Origin: Hyphomicrobiales bacterium | Lineage (GTDB): Bacteria > Pseudomonadota > Alphaproteobacteria > Rhizobiales > Devosiaceae | DNA: 64,000 nt | NCBI GenBank assembly: GCA_027487555.1 | Contig: JAIYDI010000047.1 | Location: forward strand, 62,001-126,000 | Direction: 5' to 3' | The notes under the pieces: model-generated | Database searches by the model: none | What the model saw: only the letters and a program-made list of their open reading frames with translations | What the model was told of the DNA's origin: nothing | Made by a program: the position numbers and the translations under genes | Shown here: one piece after another, positions 25,700 to 36,500 of the stretch | How positions within the stretch are numbered: the stretch's first letter is position 1 | Layout: every line of letters starts with the position of its first letter

Positions 25700-26143
25700 C
25701 CGCTCTGGGCTGCGCGATCATCGGCAGGGCGCGAGCCTCCGGCCAGAGGACGCCCGGCCAACAGGGCGCCGGTGATCTGATCGGGGCGCCGAGGCTTTTG
25801 TCGAGCACAAGCAGTTTGGCATCGGCGTGGAGTGCGCGGGCGAGGCCGAGGCGACTCTGCTCGCCCTGTGGCAGGGCCATGCATCTGCCGCGCCGCGATG
25901 GGCCGGAGAAGGATTTGCAACGAGAGGGCGTGAAAAGGGGTGGTTCTCGTGGAGCTCCGCGGCCGCCATGGCAATCGGCGCGCCCGGCCGGCCGCGTCTG
26001 TGAACCTGCCCCGCATCGGGCGGCCTCAGGCCGGTGAGAATGCAGGGGATTGAGGACACATGTCGTTGCGCCTCGCCACCCAGGATCATCAGCGCGCCTT
26101 CACCAAGGCGGGTCGCATTGCGCTTGGCTAGCGTGTCGACCAC
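25700..26143 (-). pseudogene. Frameshifted remnant of an ABC transporter ATPase
   Basis: Two overlapping minus-strand frames each carry half of an ATPase. One reads ILTGLRPPDAGQVHRRGRP, the segment after a Walker A that is missing. The other, from about 25880, reads LPQGEQSRLGLARALHADAK then LLVLDKSLGAP, a damaged signature plus Walker B in which the catalytic Glu is Lys. A further upstream fragment (VDTLAKRNATRLGEGALMI, 26090-26143) has no clear identity. The rest of 25660-26430 shows no intact gene. I infer a decayed transporter gene. Confidence 0.5.
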
Positions 26144-26471
26144 TGGAGCGAGGAAGCCGGCACGGGCCGGATCGGTTGACGGCCTTCCAGCAGCGGGCCT
26201 TGTGTGTCTGAAAGCTGCCGCATACTGCCCTCCGCGCGGAACATCGCTCCGACTGTCGGCTCGGTGAAGTTGCCAACCGTGTTGACGGCCACTGGCGTCG
26301 GTGGGCTAATTCGTCGTGGCAGATCGCTGCGAGGACACGGCCCGTCAGCCGCATCGTTGCGCCGCGTCGCAATCGTCGCGGTGAGGCGCGACGGAACCGC
26401 TCTGTGCAGACCTTGACGAACAGAGCGCCATGTCTTGCACTGTTTGCGCTGTTGTTATCGAGATCCGCCCG

Positions 26472-27188
26472 ATGTCACCCCGCCCCCGTCAACCGAGCTC
26501 CCGCACGACATCATCCTGGTTGTCTGGCGCGCTGATGTTCCTGTTGGGGTGCCTGGTCACGTTGGTGCTTGGCGTTGTGTCGGGTATTGTGCCGCCGGGG
26601 CGCCTTGCGAGCCTTTTCAGCGGGACATCCGCCACCACGAATGCGGGCTTGCCGGCGAATGAAACCAACCGCGGCGTGGCAGATATCGCGCCCGTTCCAG
26701 ACCCCGGATCTGGTGTGATGACCGAGCCTGCCCAAGCCTCAGATCGCTCGACAAGAGATGAGGCAATTGGCGATTGGCGCTTCACCTGTGTCGAACCCGC
26801 TGCAGGCGGCGAGCCGGTCTGCTCAATCCTCCAGCAATTGCGGATCGCCGAAACGGGCGCGGCCGTGTTCGTATGGCGCGTCGTTGCGAATGGTAGCGGG
26901 GGGATGGTGGGTATGTGGCAGGTACCGGACAACGTCGACCAGACGAAAGGCCTGACGCTGAACGCGGGTACCCCACAACCAATCGTCATGCCGTTTGAGG
27001 CATGCGGAGAAGGCAGCTGCCGCGTGACGGGCAATCTCACGCCAGACTTTATCAGGGCGCTGGCTGCCGCAGAATCCCTATCCGCCTCCGTGCAGGCGCA
27101 GGACGGCACAAGCGTGAACTTCCCGCTGAGCGCGAAGGGACTGGCCGCGGCACTGGCGGCGCTTGCCGCCACAGACAAAGCGGGTTGA
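26472..27188 (+). CDS. IalB-like (invasion-associated locus B family) membrane-anchored protein
   Basis: Protein of about 238 residues, with a cytoplasmic N-terminus, one membrane segment (ALMFLLGCLVTLVLGVVSG) and a periplasmic domain of the invasion-associated locus B family. Family features are GDWRFTCVEP, two disulfide-prone Cys pairs (C in FTCV with PVCSI; FEACGEGSCRV), PQPIVMPFEAC and the closing FPLSAKGLAAALAAL. Such proteins are common in Hyphomicrobiales and their biochemical role is not established. An alternative ATG 42 bases upstream (26430) would extend the N-terminus. It stands alone. Confidence 0.75.
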   Translation: MSPRPRQPSSRTTSSWLSGALMFLLGCLVTLVLGVVSGIVPPGRLASLFSGTSATTNAGLPANETNRGVADIAPVPDPGSGVMTEPAQASDRSTRDEAIGDWRFTCVEPAAGGEPVCSILQQLRIAETGAAVFVWRVVANGSGGMVGMWQVPDNVDQTKGLTLNAGTPQPIVMPFEACGEGSCRVTGNLTPDFIRALAAAESLSASVQAQDGTSVNFPLSAKGLAAALAALAATDKAG

Positions 27189-27522
27189 ATCCTCGCCTTC
27201 TCTATGAGGCATGCGGCCTGTGATGTGACAGGCCGGCAATGAGCCTTGACGTACGCCAGCGCTGCGTTGGCTGCGTTGTATACACGATTTCCGGCCCACT
27301 GTGCTGTCACAGCAACAGTTTGTCATTTTTTGTCAATCATGATGCATGCAACATAACTCGTTGTTTTAAAAAGCTTTTCTCAGTTCCGAGACAGGAATTG
27401 ACCACAAGAGGCCACCCGCAGAACGGTATGGTAAACGATTGCCTAAGTTTGCTCCGCACTGCATTCATTTTGGCGGCGTTTCTTTTGCGCCCGACTAGAC
27501 GCGCCGTGGGGGCATATTGACG
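27189..27522. other. AT-richer intergenic stretch, presumed autotransporter promoter region
   Basis: No gene seen. Around 27315-27385 the DNA is clearly more AT-rich than its surroundings (runs such as TTTTTTGTC and TTTTAAAAAGC), consistent with a promoter or upstream regulatory region for the large gene that follows. No clear operator was identified. Confidence 0.5.
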
Positions 27523-30500
27523 ATGAAGAGCGCACCGTTCTCGGCAGCGAAATCTGACCGGCCAGTACATGAGATGGTCAATCGTCGGCCGGCTGCACGC
27601 TGGGCGATGATGGGCGTGTCGCTGGTGGCCCTCAATGTCGGCCTTGCGGCTGGGCTCACGGTGTCTTTCGCGCAGGCCGTCGACCCCCGCACGGTGATCA
27701 ACGGCAATGGCGGCGGCGGCGTTATCCTGCTCAACAATGCGCAGTCAGCCAACCTGGCCGGTGTGCTGCCCGACGCCAGCGACGGCATACTCGGGTCCGG
27801 TGGCTTCGATGCCGATGCGCCGATCTCTGTTCCGGGTGGCGCGATTCAGGGCTCTTCCGGCGCCTACACGATCACCGACAGCATCTTCACCAATTTCACG
27901 ACACAGGGTGGCGCCGGCAGCGGCGGCGGCGGTGGCCTGGGCGGCGTGATCTTCGTCGATGATGGTGCGGCCCTTACGATCAACAATACCGACTTCATCC
28001 GCAATGCCGTGGTCGGCGGCACGGGTGGCAGCGATCCTTCTGCTAAAGTCGGCGTTGTTGAGATCGGACTGGGGGACCTGGAAATCCCGGTCAATGCAGT
28101 AACGGCCTATTACTTCGATCCGACGACAACTTTCAGCGGTGGAAATTACACGCTGGATTCGATTAAGCTGACCGCTGCCAATCGCTATATTCAACCTGGC
28201 ATGCGCGTGTCAGTTCCAGGGGTAAACGGACCAGTTACCGTCACTGGTATTTCAGCCGATCGCACCACATTGAGTTTTGCGCCGATTGCCGCACCTTCGG
28301 GCATGTTTCTTGACCTGGGTGCAACTACATCGGCAGCGGGCGATACTGCACGCGACAAGATATCGTTTAACTCGTTCTTGAATGTGCCACTGCAGAACCT
28401 GCAGCCTTACTCCGTACTTTATATCAATGGCGTCGATACGGGCGTAAGAATTCTGGCAGTCGACAAAAGCAGCGGTGTGCTGACCCTCGACGGTAACCTG
28501 ACCAACACCCAATGGACAGACCTGACGACACCAGGGGCAAACCTCGATTTCTTCAACGTGACGTCGGTGGAGATATCGCAGTTCAAGGGTGTGTCCGGCA
28601 ACTCGATCACATTCCCGGGCGAGAATGCCATCTTCAAGCCCGGCATGGTTCTTACCGGCGGCGAGTTCAATTCGACCAGCGTGACAATCACCGCGGTCAA
28701 CATCGTCGACCTGGGTGGTGGAGTTAAGGAGACGGTCATCGTCACCGATGGCACTCCGCCAACGAACCTGACCAAGTTCGATATCAAGTACGAGCAAGTC
28801 ACCGAAGGCGGAAACACGCTAAAGGTCAGCAACAGCAAATTGTTCGCAGGCATGACGGTGACCGGCGTGGGCGTGCCGGCCGGAACAACAATCAGTTCAA
28901 TCAATACCTCGACCGGAATCGTTACCCTCAGCAATAACCTAAATGCGGGCGTCAAGCCGGAATCACTGACTTTCTCGGGCATTACGGGTGCCACTGGCCA
29001 GACAATAACCGTGGCCGATCAAGTCATGCTCTCGGGCGTAACCCCGGGAATGCTGGTCACCGGTGACGGCATTCCGGACGGTACCACCGTCGCATCAATC
29101 AGCGGCACCACGGTGACGCTCAGCATTCCAAACAGCGGGGCGCTTAGCGGCACGGTCGCCAACCTTGTCTTTGGATCGGCGACTGAACTTGGCGGGTCGA
29201 TGAACGGCATAGACCAGTCGGTTACCGGGTCCGACGGACGCGACGGCAATAACGCGCCCTGGTCCAACGTGCTGTGGGGCGACGGCGAGGGCAAGGACGG
29301 CAAGAACGGTGACGCGGCCGGCAATGGCACCGCTGGAGTGGGCGGCGTCGGCGGTGCGGGCGGAAACGGCAGTTCTGGCCTGCAGTGGAGCCCGGAACAG
29401 GTCAAGGCGGTGATTGACGCCGGCCTCGATGCGGGATTTGCTACTGCAGAGGCAGCGGCAGCCTTGGCGAGCGTGCCTCCCGACGTGGCGGAATCCGTGT
29501 CCGTGGCGCTGCAGGACGCCCACGCCTATGTCAATCTCGGCTTCGAGATCGGCAAGCTGACAGAATGGTACGTCGAATATGCCGTCGGTGATAACGCCGT
29601 CGGCGGCAATGGTGGCGACGGCAGCGATGGTGGCGCCGGTACCGACTTCTTCGGCGGCGGTGTCGGTGGGGCCGGCGGCGACGGCGGTGACCCCGGCAAC
29701 AGGACAAACGGTGACGGCGGTGACGGCGGCGACGGCGGCACGGGCGGCGACGGTGGCTTCGGTGGCGGCGGGGGCATGGGCGGCGCGGGCGGAGCGCATG
29801 GCGCCGGGGTATCCGTGGCAGATGGCGACGGCGGCGACGGCGGCAATGCCGGCTTCGGCGGCGGCGACGGCAGCAATGGCGATGGAGAGAATGGCGGCGG
29901 CGGCGCCGGTTTCGGTGGCGCGATCTTCGTGCGCTCGGGCGGCAGCCTGCTGGTGACCGGCAACTCGACTTTCACCAATAACCGCGCCGAAGGTGGATCG
30001 AGCACCAATGGCGGCCAGTCGGGCAATGCGGCGGGCGCCGACCTCTTCATGATGAAGGATTCGACGGTCGTCATTCGGCCCGGCACCACCCCGTTGGTCG
30101 GCGGCGGCGTCACCGACAATGTCGTGACTTTCAACGGCACCATCGGCGACGACAGCCGCGAAAGCTATGACGAGGCGACCAACGCGCGCGGCAAGGGCGC
30201 CGACATCAATATCGGCAAGGGCCTGACCGTCTTCAACGGCAAGAACACCTATACCGGTCAGACCATCATGCAAGGCGGTGTGCTCGATGCCGACGATGGC
30301 TGGGGGCTGAACCACTACAGCAATCTCAACTTCCAGGGCACCGGGCGCACGGGCGGAAGCGGAACGGCTTCGCTCGCCGAAAACTCCTATGCCGGCGTGC
30401 TGCTGACTTCGGGCTATTTCGGGCGCCAGCTCGGAACGCTTGGGCCGCAGGTGCAGTGGAGCGGCAGCGGCGGTTTTGCGGCAGCGGGCGACGATCTCAT

Positions 30501-33261
30501 CGTCAATCTGGGCAACCTGCCGAACCCCCTCAAGCTGAACTGGGGCTCGACGAACGGCTTCTTCAGGAACGGCGCCACCGAAATCGACGATGCCGCGCTG
30601 GTCTTCGGCTCGGAGCATGCCGATGCCAAGGTGATCTGGATGAACCCGATCGACCTGGGCAACAAGAACCGCCAGATCCTCGTCACCGACAACGGCAACA
30701 CCGTGCTCGACGACGACTATGTGATCATGAGCGGCGCCTTGTCCGGCACTGGCGGGCTGATCGTCGGCGAAGTCGGGTCGAGCTTCTGGGATGGCCAGTT
30801 GTTCCTTACTGGCCAGAACACCTTTACCGGCGACATCGCCATCCGCAGTGGCACCTTGGGTATCATCGAAGGTGGGACGTTGGCCGATGGCATCAATGTC
30901 GATATCTCCAACGGTGCGGAGTTCCAGGTCATCGGGTCGGATGTGACCTTGGGCACGATCAGCGGTGGCACCGGCAGCACCGTAAAGATCGAGGACGGCA
31001 CCCTCACGATTTCCGAGGACAGCCCGAACTACCTCGGGCTGATGAGCGTCTTCGAGGATGGCGGGCTCTATCTCGTCGACGCTGGCAACATTCCCAACGC
31101 TACCATCGGGCTTGCCGGCCTGTTCGACATATCCGGCATCACGGCGGCGAGCACCTCGGTCGCAGATCTCTTCGGCGACGGCACCATCGCGCTCGGCACC
31201 AAGCGGCTCGCCGTTTCGGATGCACAGGGCGGCACCTTCTCGGGGCAGATCACCGGCACGGGTGCATTCGGTGTTTCCGGCGGCACGCTGTTCCTCGACT
31301 TCCCCGACAGCCAGCTGATCACCGCCAATATCTTCGCCGAAACCGGCGGCAAGCTGTCGCTGACCGGCGGCACGATCAACACGACCAGTTCCAGCCAGTC
31401 TGCGCTGTCGGTGATCAATGGCGGCGTAATCGATGTGAAGGATTCGACCCTCATCACCGGTCCCAGCCAGCCCACCGCATCGGTGCGGTTCGACGAGCTG
31501 TTCGTCGACACCGAGGACCCCACCGACAACCTCACCGGCAATCCGGCCTATATCCGGCTGGGCGACGGCGTCGATGTGCAGAATGGCGGCCCGCTGCTGG
31601 TCGTCGAACGCGACACCACAGTCAACCCGACCGCCCTTACCGGCAATGTCACCTTCATCATCGACAATGGCCAGACCATTAGCGGCGACATTCTCGATGA
31701 GGATGCCGACCGCACGACGCCGGGCGGCAGCACGACAGTCTATCTTGGGGATGATGTGCACTGGACAGGCAAGGCCGTGGCCGGCGATTTCTGGGCTCTT
31801 GGCGGCTCGTCGGCGCACTTCAATTCCGGCAGCCTGCTCGACAACCTGCATGCTGCCACCGGTGCGCAGGTTGACCTCAGCGGTAACGTCGTGATCCTCG
31901 GCCGCTTCACCATCGATGCCAACGGCGTCGTGGCGCCAGGTTCGTCGCCTGGCACCTACAATCCCAATTCGATGGAGAGCAACAACGGCAACGAGACGCT
32001 CTGGATCAAGTTTGGGCAGGCCAATCCGCAGCCGGGCGCGGGAAATGACTATTCGCAGATCAACGTCGCTGGCGATTTCGGCGGCCTGAACGGCAACGGG
32101 CCAGGTGTGCTGGCCATTACGCTGCAGCGCTGGCAGTCCACGCAGTCAACGCCGCTAGGCAATCTCGCTGCGCTGGAGCTGCTTCGGATCGGTGGAACCG
32201 AGAACCCGGGCAGCAATGTCTACCTTGCGGAGCGCTTCACGCAGTACGGGCATGAACTTCTGCTGGACAAGCGGGTCAATGTCGCGGTCGACAATACGGT
32301 GGTCGCCGGTACCAGCGTCATCGGCAACCCGACCGAAGACGCCTATTTCGACAACGATCAGATTACCGTCTATGGCCTCAGGGCCATCGTCCAGGATGAA
32401 ACCTACGGCCTCGCGACCCTGGCCGGCACTGTGCACCAGACGGGTCTCGAGACATTCGGAAGCTTCCTCGAACGTCGCGGTTCGGGCCCGCTTGAGGACG
32501 TCTGGGGCAGGGCAAGCTACGTCCACACCGAAGTTGACGACACGATCGACAGCACTCAGGACCTTGCCTACGGACAGTATGGTGCCGACCTCGTAAATCT
32601 TGGCGAAGTGCGGGGTGGCGTACTTGGCTCCTACTCGGCATCGCAGAGCGGCATTGCGACGGAGACCGGCACGAACACGCTGCAGGGCAACGTGTTTTCC
32701 GGCGGTACCTATGGAACCTGGTCCAACGGGTCTGCCTACCTCGATGCCGTTGGCCAGTTCGGCTATGGCGACTGGACCTTCTCGCCAACTGCCGCCAGCC
32801 AGTTGACGATTCAAAGCTACACGGGACTTGCCGCGTTGGAGGCTGGCGTTCGGATCGGTGACGATCAGGTCAGTGTGACGCCCTGGGGGCAGATGGTCTA
32901 CCAGGCGACTTATTTTGACGGCCTGAAATCGGACTGGGTTGGAGATGCCGAGTTCACCGACAACAGTTCGCTGTATCTGCGTGGTGGCGTCCGTGCGGAG
33001 GCCAAGTTCGGCGGCTTCGCGCCCTATCTTGACCTCGGCATGTCTTACAATACCGAGGATGTGAAAACGGTAACGGTGGACGGGTTCGACCTCTCCACCG
33101 GCATGGGCGGAACGCGCTACGAGGTGGCTGCTGGCTTCCAGGCCGATGTATCGGATACCGCCGTGATCTGGAGCTCGCTGAAGGGAGCCTATGCTCAGGA
33201 TAGCGACACTGTCGGAGTCGTCGGCTACCAGGGGCAGGCAGGCATGCGCGTAACCTGGTAG
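27523..33261 (+). CDS. Giant autotransporter (type V secretion) outer-membrane beta-barrel protein
   Basis: Protein of 1912 residues. A long N-terminal signal (basic region, then MMGVSLVALNVGLAAGLTVS) leads to Sec export. The passenger has three zones: residues about 60-560 with repeated GM-V-TG-G-P-GTTI-SI...VTLS modules; about 690-805 an extreme Gly/Asp-rich segment; about 840-1620 beta-helix repeats of the autotransporter-associated type (YTGQTIMQGGVLDAD, FTGDIAIRSGTLGII). The last 270 residues are the translocating barrel, from EDVWGRASYVHTEVDD to the terminal aromatic GMRVTW. It is probably a surface adhesin or matrix protein. I start at ATG 27523, with GGGGG ten bases ahead; a TTG six bases upstream is possible. 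No partner genes. Confidence 0.9.
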   Translation: MKSAPFSAAKSDRPVHEMVNRRPAARWAMMGVSLVALNVGLAAGLTVSFAQAVDPRTVINGNGGGGVILLNNAQSANLAGVLPDASDGILGSGGFDADAPISVPGGAIQGSSGAYTITDSIFTNFTTQGGAGSGGGGGLGGVIFVDDGAALTINNTDFIRNAVVGGTGGSDPSAKVGVVEIGLGDLEIPVNAVTAYYFDPTTTFSGGNYTLDSIKLTAANRYIQPGMRVSVPGVNGPVTVTGISADRTTLSFAPIAAPSGMFLDLGATTSAAGDTARDKISFNSFLNVPLQNLQPYSVLYINGVDTGVRILAVDKSSGVLTLDGNLTNTQWTDLTTPGANLDFFNVTSVEISQFKGVSGNSITFPGENAIFKPGMVLTGGEFNSTSVTITAVNIVDLGGGVKETVIVTDGTPPTNLTKFDIKYEQVTEGGNTLKVSNSKLFAGMTVTGVGVPAGTTISSINTSTGIVTLSNNLNAGVKPESLTFSGITGATGQTITVADQVMLSGVTPGMLVTGDGIPDGTTVASISGTTVTLSIPNSGALSGTVANLVFGSATELGGSMNGIDQSVTGSDGRDGNNAPWSNVLWGDGEGKDGKNGDAAGNGTAGVGGVGGAGGNGSSGLQWSPEQVKAVIDAGLDAGFATAEAAAALASVPPDVAESVSVALQDAHAYVNLGFEIGKLTEWYVEYAVGDNAVGGNGGDGSDGGAGTDFFGGGVGGAGGDGGDPGNRTNGDGGDGGDGGTGGDGGFGGGGGMGGAGGAHGAGVSVADGDGGDGGNAGFGGGDGSNGDGENGGGGAGFGGAIFVRSGGSLLVTGNSTFTNNRAEGGSSTNGGQSGNAAGADLFMMKDSTVVIRPGTTPLVGGGVTDNVVTFNGTIGDDSRESYDEATNARGKGADINIGKGLTVFNGKNTYTGQTIMQGGVLDADDGWGLNHYSNLNFQGTGRTGGSGTASLAENSYAGVLLTSGYFGRQLGTLGPQVQWSGSGGFAAAGDDLIVNLGNLPNPLKLNWGSTNGFFRNGATEIDDAALVFGSEHADAKVIWMNPIDLGNKNRQILVTDNGNTVLDDDYVIMSGALSGTGGLIVGEVGSSFWDGQLFLTGQNTFTGDIAIRSGTLGIIEGGTLADGINVDISNGAEFQVIGSDVTLGTISGGTGSTVKIEDGTLTISEDSPNYLGLMSVFEDGGLYLVDAGNIPNATIGLAGLFDISGITAASTSVADLFGDGTIALGTKRLAVSDAQGGTFSGQITGTGAFGVSGGTLFLDFPDSQLITANIFAETGGKLSLTGGTINTTSSSQSALSVINGGVIDVKDSTLITGPSQPTASVRFDELFVDTEDPTDNLTGNPAYIRLGDGVDVQNGGPLLVVERDTTVNPTALTGNVTFIIDNGQTISGDILDEDADRTTPGGSTTVYLGDDVHWTGKAVAGDFWALGGSSAHFNSGSLLDNLHAATGAQVDLSGNVVILGRFTIDANGVVAPGSSPGTYNPNSMESNNGNETLWIKFGQANPQPGAGNDYSQINVAGDFGGLNGNGPGVLAITLQRWQSTQSTPLGNLAALELLRIGGTENPGSNVYLAERFTQYGHELLLDKRVNVAVDNTVVAGTSVIGNPTEDAYFDNDQITVYGLRAIVQDETYGLATLAGTVHQTGLETFGSFLERRGSGPLEDVWGRASYVHTEVDDTIDSTQDLAYGQYGADLVNLGEVRGGVLGSYSASQSGIATETGTNTLQGNVFSGGTYGTWSNGSAYLDAVGQFGYGDWTFSPTAASQLTIQSYTGLAALEAGVRIGDDQVSVTPWGQMVYQATYFDGLKSDWVGDAEFTDNSSLYLRGGVRAEAKFGGFAPYLDLGMSYNTEDVKTVTVDGFDLSTGMGGTRYEVAAGFQADVSDTAVIWSSLKGAYAQDSDTVGVVGYQGQAGMRVTW
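29590..29930 (+). repeat. Gly/Asp-codon tandem repeat inside the autotransporter
   Basis: Dense GGCGGC(GAC) repetition encodes a run of GGDGG, GGNGG and GGAGG units. Such a flexible, possibly calcium-binding, linker separates the N-terminal repeat zone from the beta-helix zone. DNA of this type is prone to copy-number change. Confidence 0.8.
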
Positions 33262-33508
33262 CCCCAGGCTTTCGTGTGCGTTCTGGCGGACGTCCGGGCA
33301 ATGTCGCCGTCTCGCGGGCCCACCGTTGCCAAAGCCAAGGCGTCCTCTGCCTGAAGCGCCAAGGCGCGGCTCCGGGTAGAGCCGGCTCCATGCGACACTG
33401 CAGGCAAGCGTCGCTGGTCTGGCTCCGAGTCGATCAAACCGGCGGCGGCTCGGACCTGCCGACCGCCGGATAGATCAGGTCACGTTCGCACCGAACCACT
33501 GAAATGCT

Positions 33509-36500
33509 CTATGGTGAGCGCCCCTTGGCGGTCGCCATCAGGGCGAGCCGGGCGAGCGCGGGAAGCGACCGCGTCTCCGTCTTCCGCATGATGGCGGCGC
33601 GATGGTTTTCCACGGTGCGCTGACTGAGATTGAGGTCGGCAGCGATGATCTTGTTGGGCTGGCCGGCGAGCACGAGTTCCATGATCTGCCGCTGCCGCGG
33701 CGTGAGGCCCGCGAGCCTGGAGTTTGCCTGATCGTGCCATTCGGCGGCCGTCGAGGCATTCTGCGCCTGATCGAAAGCACGCAGAACGGCGCCTTGCAGC
33801 TCGGGAAGGCCCACAGGCTTTTCGATGAAGTCGATCGCCCCGGCCTTCATGGCGGCAACTGCCATCGAGACATCGCTCTCGCCAGTGATCATGATAGCGG
33901 ATAGCGACTTTCCCTCTGTTGCGAGATGCGCCAGCAGCTCGATGCCATTCATGCCGGGCAGATAGGCATCGATGAGGAGGCAGGCGAGCTTCCTCGGCTT
34001 GTAGGCGGCAAGGAAGCCCTCGGCGGATTCATGGGCTTCCACGGCGTGCCCGGCCTGCTCGATAGCAAGACGCAGCGCGTCCCGCACAAGGGGGTCGTCA
34101 TCGACGATATAGACGAACCCGGCTGGTTCTGCGCCGCTGGAAGGCTCCCTTGCCGCCTGCCCGCCTTCCGTCCTACCGCCCGACGGGGGGCGTGGCCCGG
34201 CCGCGAGCAGCGCCGCGACCGCTTTCGTGAGCTCTCCAGAGCGGATCGGCTTGGTGAAATGCAGGCAATCCTGCAGACGGATATGGGTGAGCGCGAGTGT
34301 GGATATATCTCCCGTCAGAATGATGGCCGGCACATTGTAGCGCAGCCGTGCGCGGATATCGGCGATGGCCTCGACCCCGTCCATGCCATTGGGCAGGTTG
34401 AAGTCGGCCAGGATGAGGTCCGGCTGCAGGGCAGCGCCCGCGATCAGCTTCAGCCCCGCATGCCCGTCGAACGCTGTCACAACCTGGTAGCCGTCCGCTG
34501 TGAGCAGCTGGTCGAGCAACTCCCGCAACTCCGGGTCATCCTCGATGACGAGGAGCGTGCCGGTCATGATGGGCGCCGGGGACGCCATGGCGGTCTCGTT
34601 GGTGGCAGCACCGCGCACCCCGGTTGACGGCGCCGAGGGCACCGAGATGGCGAAGGCAGATCCGCGCCGCAGGGTCGAGCGGACATCGATCGGGTGCCTC
34701 AGCAGATCGCCGAGCCGCTTGACGATGGAAAGCCCGAGCCCGAGTCCTCGGCTGCGCTCGCGCGCGATATTATCGACCTGATGGTACTCTTCGAAGATCG
34801 CTTTGAGTTCGCCCTTGGCGATGCCGATGCCGGTATCCCAAACCTCGATCCTGACCGAGTTGCCGCTGCGCCGGCAGCCGAGCAGCACCTTGCCGGACTT
34901 GGTATACTTGACCGCATTGGCGAGCAGGTTGCGGACCATCTGCTCGAGAAGGCGCGGGTCGCTCACGACATTGAGGGCCGAATGCACCACGCGCAGGGTG
35001 AGGCCCTCCGCCTGCGCAATATAGGTGTACTCGCTTTCGAGGCGGCGGAGCAGATCGCTGACGGGGAAGCTGATGGGATGGGCAACGATGATGCCCGCCT
35101 CGATCTGGTTGATGTCGAGCAGCGAGTTGAGCATGCCGGCCATGGCGCCAACAGTATCGTCGAGCCGGGAGAGGAGCCGCTGCGCCCTTTCGTCGGGCAT
35201 GGCGCGGGCCAGCAGGCCCTGCACCAGCTTCAGCGATTGCAGGGGCTGCCGGAGATCGTGGCTCGCGGCCGCGAGAAACCGCGACTTGGCAACATTGGCC
35301 ATCCGCGCCTCGCGCTCCGCCCGTTCCAGGGCCTCTGCGACCCGCCGGCGCTCGGTGATGTCGGCGAAGGTGATGACCACTCCCTCGATCTCGCCCTCCT
35401 GCGTGCGATAGGGCAGGATCTTGCGGATAAACCAGGCGCCGCTCCGCGCCTCGATCTCGCGCTCGATGGGACCGAGCGAGGCGAGCACCTGGCGCGCATC
35501 GGAGAGCAGCGCGCTATCTGTGGACAGGGCATTGAGATCGGACAGGGGGCGGCCGACATCCCCCTGGATAACATTGAACAGCGCCCGTGTCGCGGGGGTG
35601 AAGAAGCGGATGTTGAGCTCGGTATCGAGGAAGATGGTGGCAAGATCGGTGCTGTAGAGCACGTTCTGCAGATCGTTGGAGGTCGTCTTCTGACGCTCGA
35701 GAGTCTCCTGCAGCTGCCCGTTCAGCGCAGTCAGTTCCTCATTGAGTGATTGCAGCTCTTCCTTCGAGGTCAGCAGTTCCTCGTTGGTGGATTGATACTC
35801 CTCGGCAACCGACATCGCCTCTTCGTCGATAGCCTTCTGCTCCTCAGCGCTCGTTTCGAGTTCATGAAGCGCATCGTTGAGATCACCCTTCATCGCCTCG
35901 ACCTCGCGCTCGAGTTCCCGGATCCGCGGTTCGGGCGGACCAGATGGCAGCGGTGAAGTTGAAGCAATGCCGACGGGCTGGGCAACGAAGCAGACGAGCA
36001 CGAGGCTCTGCGCCCCATGCGTCACCGGCCTGACATCGAGTTCAAACGCATCGCCCTGCAGATTGCGGCCACCCTGTGCATGCACCGGCTTGCCGGTTGT
36101 ACGCGCCTTCTCGAGTGCTCGCTTCAGCCGCGAGCGGATACCCGCTGGCACCATGGCGAAGAGTTCCGTGGTCGGGTACCCCTTGGGGCTGCGCAGGTAA
36201 CGGTCGGTCGGCCCGAGCGAGTAGACGCACCGATCCAACTGGTCGACCAGCGCCGCCGCCGGTGCGAACTGGTCGAGCAGAAGGCGCCGGCAAAGCTCGG
36301 CCAGCGAGGACGCTCGCGCGGGCTGGGCAAGCTGCGAGGGCGGCGTCTGGGCGTCGATTCCTTTAGCCAGTGGGATAACGGCACGGGCCCGCTCTCCCGA
36401 CGAATGGAGTTGTGCACCCGACTGGCGATAGAGGCGCTCGGACTTGGCGACCACAGCAAACAACGAGTCTGCCGCCCCCACCGTTTCGGCGCTGCCAAGC

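Noticed and set aside
29095..31851. Leftward 918-codon open frame
   Set aside because: Antisense to the autotransporter; Ala/Arg-rich composition without domains.
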